A stretch of DNA of 64,000 nucleotides, from positions 8,484,216-8,548,215 of the forward strand of contig JAJEKV010000005.1 in NCBI GenBank assembly GCA_021234155.1. The letters are read 5' to 3'. Source of the stretch: Isoetes taiwanensis (taxonomy: Eukaryota; Streptophyta; Lycopodiopsida; Isoetales; Isoetaceae). The notes under the pieces were generated by a model. The model saw only the letters and a list, made by a program, of their open reading frames with translations. It did not search any database and was not told the origin of the DNA. A program made the translations under genes and the position numbers. Positions 60,934 to 64,000 of this stretch are shown piece by piece (the stretch's first letter is position 1; each line of letters opens with the position of its first letter).

Positions 60934-61266
60934 TCAACAATTAGGACCTCGAGGTGGGGCAGATGAAATGGGTGGCCGCCTAGGAATTTTATTATTATGG
61001 ATTTTGTCCACATCCTGGAAAATATATGAACATGTAAGAAATCTTGAAAATGAGATAAGTAAAACATGAAGGCATGAGACAACCTTGTTACAATCAAGTT
61101 CTGGCGTTGTTATTTTGGTTAGATTCTTTTGAACTGATTCTTCTGGAATTTCAGTCTCTCGCAAAGCTCGATTTGGTTGGTTCTCCAATGTTAACATCCC
61201 TTGCAACAAAAACATTATACACAGCAACATAGAAACCATGATACATCTTGAGAGTGAACCCACCAT
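60934..61266 (-). CDS. Small secreted-peptide precursor, IDA/PIP-like C terminus
   Basis: Two exons, 61266-61084 and 61014-60934, joined by a 69-bp intron (GTTGTC donor, TTTTCCAG acceptor), encode 87 residues. The ATG at 61266 is preferred over upstream ATGs in the same frame because it directly precedes a signal peptide. Residues 1-26 form a hydrophobic stretch (CIMVSMLLCIMFLLQG) ending in a plausible cleavage site. A polar variable region follows, and the protein ends KIPRRPPISSAPPRGPNC. Plant signalling peptides of the IDA (PIPPSAPSKRHN) and PIP (SGPSPRGPGH) families are built this way, with a basic processing site before a short Pro/Ser/Gly-rich C-terminal peptide. The Cys at the very end is unusual. 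Assignment to a named family is uncertain, but the precursor layout is clear. Confidence 0.6.
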   Translation of the reverse strand: MVGSLSRCIMVSMLLCIMFLLQGMLTLENQPNRALRETEIPEESVQKNLTKITTPELDCNKVVSCLHVLLISFSRFLTCSYIFQDVDKIHNNKIPRRPPISSAPPRGPNC

Positions 61267-61311
61267 TTTATTTAAGCATGGCTTTTGACAGCTTTCCAGA
61301 TTATAAGGGAT

Positions 61312-61323
61312 AGATATATACAT
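61312..61323 (-). promoter_or_regulatory. TATA-box-like element of the peptide gene
   Basis: On the minus strand GATGTATATATCTA lies about 46-57 bases upstream of the chosen ATG. It would give a very short leader if used. Confidence 0.35.
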
Positions 61324-61768
61324 CATCATATAAGAGGTATCACTTCTTTTCTTCGTAACTTCTGAAGTCAATTTATGCCACAGCCTTTTTCCACCTAAGA
61401 TAACTTTGCATCTTGGAAAGATTGGACACCTTATACTACTTTGTTAGATTCATGTCATGTTCAAACAATCTTTGGCAAAATTTGATGCCTTTCTAAATCC
61501 TACATTTCAATTTACTTTAAGTTGGCATAAAGATTAGTGTCGTGTAGTGACATTTTATTATACACTACTATGACCACCTTTGTGAAGCATAAGCGTGTAG
61601 TTAGACTAGCTGCTAAAGGACAAAATAAAAGAAAAAGGAAAAAAGGGAATTCTTCTTCCAAGCTTCCATGCATGTTCACCTTTTACGTATATCATATATT
61701 TTACATTTTGAAGATTGCTCTTCCTTTGTTACACAAAATCATATTGGATATATATTTGAAGTTATTCA

Positions 61769-61910
61769 CTAGTAAAGGTGTGCCCGGCGTTGTCAGGCTA
61801 ATGTCCGGGCATGTGTTTTTACTCGGCCTTTAACGCCCTAGTAAATGTGTCCCCGGGCTAATGTCATGGCATGTGTTTTTACTCGGCCTCGAACGTCCAT
61901 ATAGGAAACT
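61769..61910 (-). mobile_element. Helitron 3' terminus, with an internal partial duplication
   Basis: On the minus strand an imperfect GC-rich hairpin (GCCTGAC, AAC, GCCGGGC) is followed by a short spacer ending in TTTACTAG and a host T. This resembles the terminus at 14769. A second related copy (CTAGTAAATGTGTCCCCGGGC) lies about 73 bp further right, and GGCATGTGTTTTTACTCGGCC is shared by both. The body would extend rightward. Confidence 0.55.
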
Positions 61911-62110
61911 TCGACATTATTTGCTTTTGTAATTATTTTCGTTATTGAAATTGTCTGATGACAGTGAGCATATGCGTTCATGGATTTCAATAGAGAAAAC
62001 AATGCTTTATAAGGAATGTGGGGGACAGTCACTACTACCTTTAGAGACAAAAAACTGGAAAGACAAATCCAAAATTGATGCCGAAATGTCATTCTTAGAA
62101 GTAGTTTACA

Positions 62111-62566
62111 TCAATAAAAAATAAATACAAAAATATAAAATACAAAATCTTGTCTTGACTCATTGATGTATTCTCTAGTTAATGATGGAATTCTAAATAT
62201 ACATCTCCACATGGCGCACATTACCAAAGGCCTAATATTGTACTTTGTTGGATGCTCCCATGATATCTTCACTTCTCTGACAGATATCTTAGCCGGGGTA
62301 AAAGTGAAATGCATGGGCAAGTCATTGATTCGAACTGCCCACGATGTCTCATGACTATCAAGCACGTGAGACAACTCATCCCAAAGGTAGGCTCGTATAA
62401 TGGAATCAGACACTGCCTCGGGAAGAAATGATTTGTAGACCCTAAAAAGTGTTCCATTACATATTCCAATGCAGGTGAGTTCTTTTGCTACCAAAACACC
62501 AATTCGCCAGTGCACGGTGTCATTTCTCATCTGATAAAAAAAGATTAGCATTTGAAGGTTAGACAA
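62111..62566 (-). CDS. Hypothetical protein of unknown function
   Basis: A 151-residue open frame with normal-looking composition (AVSDSIIRAYLWDELSHVLD, WAVRINDLPMHFTF) but no motif I can identify. It lies in the presumed body of the Helitron ending at 61769 and downstream of a possible retrotransposon primer-binding site on the same strand. It could be a gene fragment carried by either. The C-terminal end becomes Phe-rich and is probably non-coding. Confidence 0.3.
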   Translation of the reverse strand: MSNLQMLIFFYQMRNDTVHWRIGVLVAKELTCIGICNGTLFRVYKSFLPEAVSDSIIRAYLWDELSHVLDSHETSWAVRINDLPMHFTFTPAKISVREVKISWEHPTKYNIRPLVMCAMWRCIFRIPSLTREYINESRQDFVFYIFVFIFY

Positions 62567-62671
62567 AGCACTACATTATCCAATAAGTAGTCTATCCTCC
62601 ACTCACCTCTCTCTGCACATCCACGTAAACAACGTTGGAACAGTCCTATGGAGACTTGAACTCGAGACTCG

Positions 62672-62683
62672 GCTCTCATACCA
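62672..62683 (-). other. Possible LTR-retrotransposon primer-binding site remnant
   Basis: On the minus strand TGGTATGAGAGC differs by one base from TGGTATCAGAGC, the initiator-tRNA(Met)-complementary site of many plant Copia elements. It is followed by tRNA-like CGAGTCTCGAGTTCAAGTC. No LTR pair was found. Confidence 0.35.
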
Positions 62684-62699
62684 TTCTTTTTCTTCCTTG

Positions 62700-64000
62700 C
62701 CACCAAGTTCTAGCCATATCTGTTAAATATGGAAGAGATGGAATAACCATTTGGTCTGCTATATAGTTGGCATTGCTAATAGCTTAGTTATATTGCTGAT
62801 CAGATACGCAGAAGCAATTGGTAGACATTTCAAAGGATTGGTTTTAGAATCGAGAGGCTCTGGTACGCAAATGATACGACACCTTAATTATCGTGTCGTT
62901 ACCAACTGGGCAAAAACGTCTAGACGTTGAGGTTTAACCCTCCACATGTAATAATTAGATGTCGCCTCTCCAAGATCCTTTCGATTGGTCTTCCGTGGGC
63001 CTCAAACCATATCATCATTTCTCCCTGTCTCTCTCATTATTCTAAGTATTCAAAAAAATAAAAGAATGGGAATGATTATTCATTTCTTTCCATTTGTTTG
63101 TTTATTGAATCTCTGTTAAGATATCCTCTCTAGATATGAGAGAGATCGATAATTTGATAGGAAAAGAATAATTAGAAAATTGAGGAGAAACAAATTGGAA
63201 TAATCTCTAATAAAAAGATTTAATTTTCACTTTGGCCAAGTATCCTGCAAAAAGATTTCTAAAAGCCAGAAGGATTGGAGGGATGGCTGTAAGAATGGGC
63301 GCATCAGGACATCCTAAGATGTCTCGCGAAAATGGTTAGTTAGTGCTGAAAATGTCAAAAAAAAAAGGTAAACGGAAGGAGTGGACATTCTTATATATAT
63401 TGCAAATAGTACCCATGCTCTGCTTCCCCGTGGTCTGGTCCCGTCTCATTAGGTTGGAGAGTTCATCCGAGCGATTGCTCTCCTCACGTTCCCAGATGCA
63501 CCATCCTGGACGCACGACATTAAGTAAGAGATTGATGATATCGTCCGGTGACCAATATTGACCCTGACCCATACAAACATGACTGATGACCGATTATCCC
63601 TATTAACTACAAGCAACGTAGCGGCGGGTTTATGTCCATTCCCGGTGGGGTACACCCCACCATCATAACCATGTGATTTGCCCAACATGTGTATCTGCAC
63701 CTCTGCATCATTATTTCTCGACCGCCATTAAAAAAGAGCCTCCGCGTGCATTTTTGGATCGCCATCTATCATTCGCCAGGTGATACGAATTAGCTTGGGT
63801 GCTGGGAAGCACCAATGATCCTCCCAGGCTCTCATCCCAAGCCCCCACATGGTAGCGAGAAAATCTTGATTACTCAGAGATCTCACGCTTTAGATTACTG
63901 AGCATTTAGTCAATCTTAAGTGAGATAGAAGCATCTTAATCGAAAGCAATGACTGGAAGATTCTGTATAATTTAATATTCCAAACAAGTTGCATTGTACA
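62700..64000. other. No gene recognised
   Basis: Gene-free sequence to the end of the window. Overlapping short frames at 63336-63700 on both strands have no recognisable motif. Confidence 0.3.

Noticed and set aside
61267-61371. Upstream in-frame ATG start for the peptide precursor
   Set aside because: It would place 35 polar residues before the signal peptide; the ATG at 61266 puts the signal peptide first.

Overview
The window is nuclear DNA of a vascular plant, most likely a flowering plant. Evidence: split genes with GT-AG introns, an AGD12/ZAC-type Arf GAP with a C2 domain, a plant-type WD40 subunit of TFIIIC, plant Helitron, PIF/Harbinger, pogo and LINE remnants, and long AT-rich gene-free stretches. 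I cannot name the species.

Host genes. (1) An eight-exon AGD12-like Arf GAP at 21166-22905 (+), with a one-base frame break near its 3' end. (2) A fifteen-exon TFIIIC WD40-subunit gene at 52785-59048 (-). I traced its exons by hand and they close in frame at 892 codons plus stop. (3) A two-exon, 87-residue secreted-peptide precursor at 60934-61266 (-), with an IDA/PIP-like proline-rich C terminus. (4) A probable multi-exon gene of unknown function at 377-4125 (-). Broken host sequences are: an intron-poor coatomer alpha (COPA) pseudogene at about 7800-10150 (-), part of a GH9 endoglucanase at 17750-17935 (-) whose 3' edge was tandemly duplicated, a DIVARICATA-type MYB fragment at 29252-29383 (+), and a retroposed mRNA copy with a perfect 15-bp target duplication at 36719-37825 (-).

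Mobile DNA dominates 24-52 kb. Its core is an inverted, tail-to-tail dimer of one terminal-inverted-repeat transposon (29935-47775). The outer ends match over a few hundred bases, and the inner arms form a ~1.75-kb palindrome around a 276-bp spacer (42404-44154 and 44431-46150). The encoded protein carries DFAENY, WSDGC.AQFK and GHGKGE.DG blocks, a DDE-like family I recognise as widespread but cannot place in a superfamily. The left copy was later hit by a PIF/Harbinger element (30339 to about 33.7-34.1 kb) and by an 8.07-kb insertion (34332-42403). The insertion contains two head-to-tail Helitron2/Helentron-like units, and one of these contains the retroposed mRNA. A small MITE at 4495-4817 has the same termini as the dimer.

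Other regions: a pogo/Tigger remnant (5.0-7.25 kb), a ~195-bp minisatellite (10.17-11.67 kb), Helitron 3' ends at 14.77 and 61.77 kb, a decayed Ty3/gypsy integrase (24.7-25.6 kb), tandem tRNA-related SINE-like units (26.56-27.66 kb), a Pack-type candidate (28.18-29.87 kb) and three LINE fragments (47.9-52.35 kb). No rRNA gene, credible tRNA gene or CRISPR array was seen.

The strongest candidate for a previously undescribed system is the inverted dimer. If transcribed through its centre it would give a long hairpin RNA against its own family, analogous in layout to the maize Mu killer locus.
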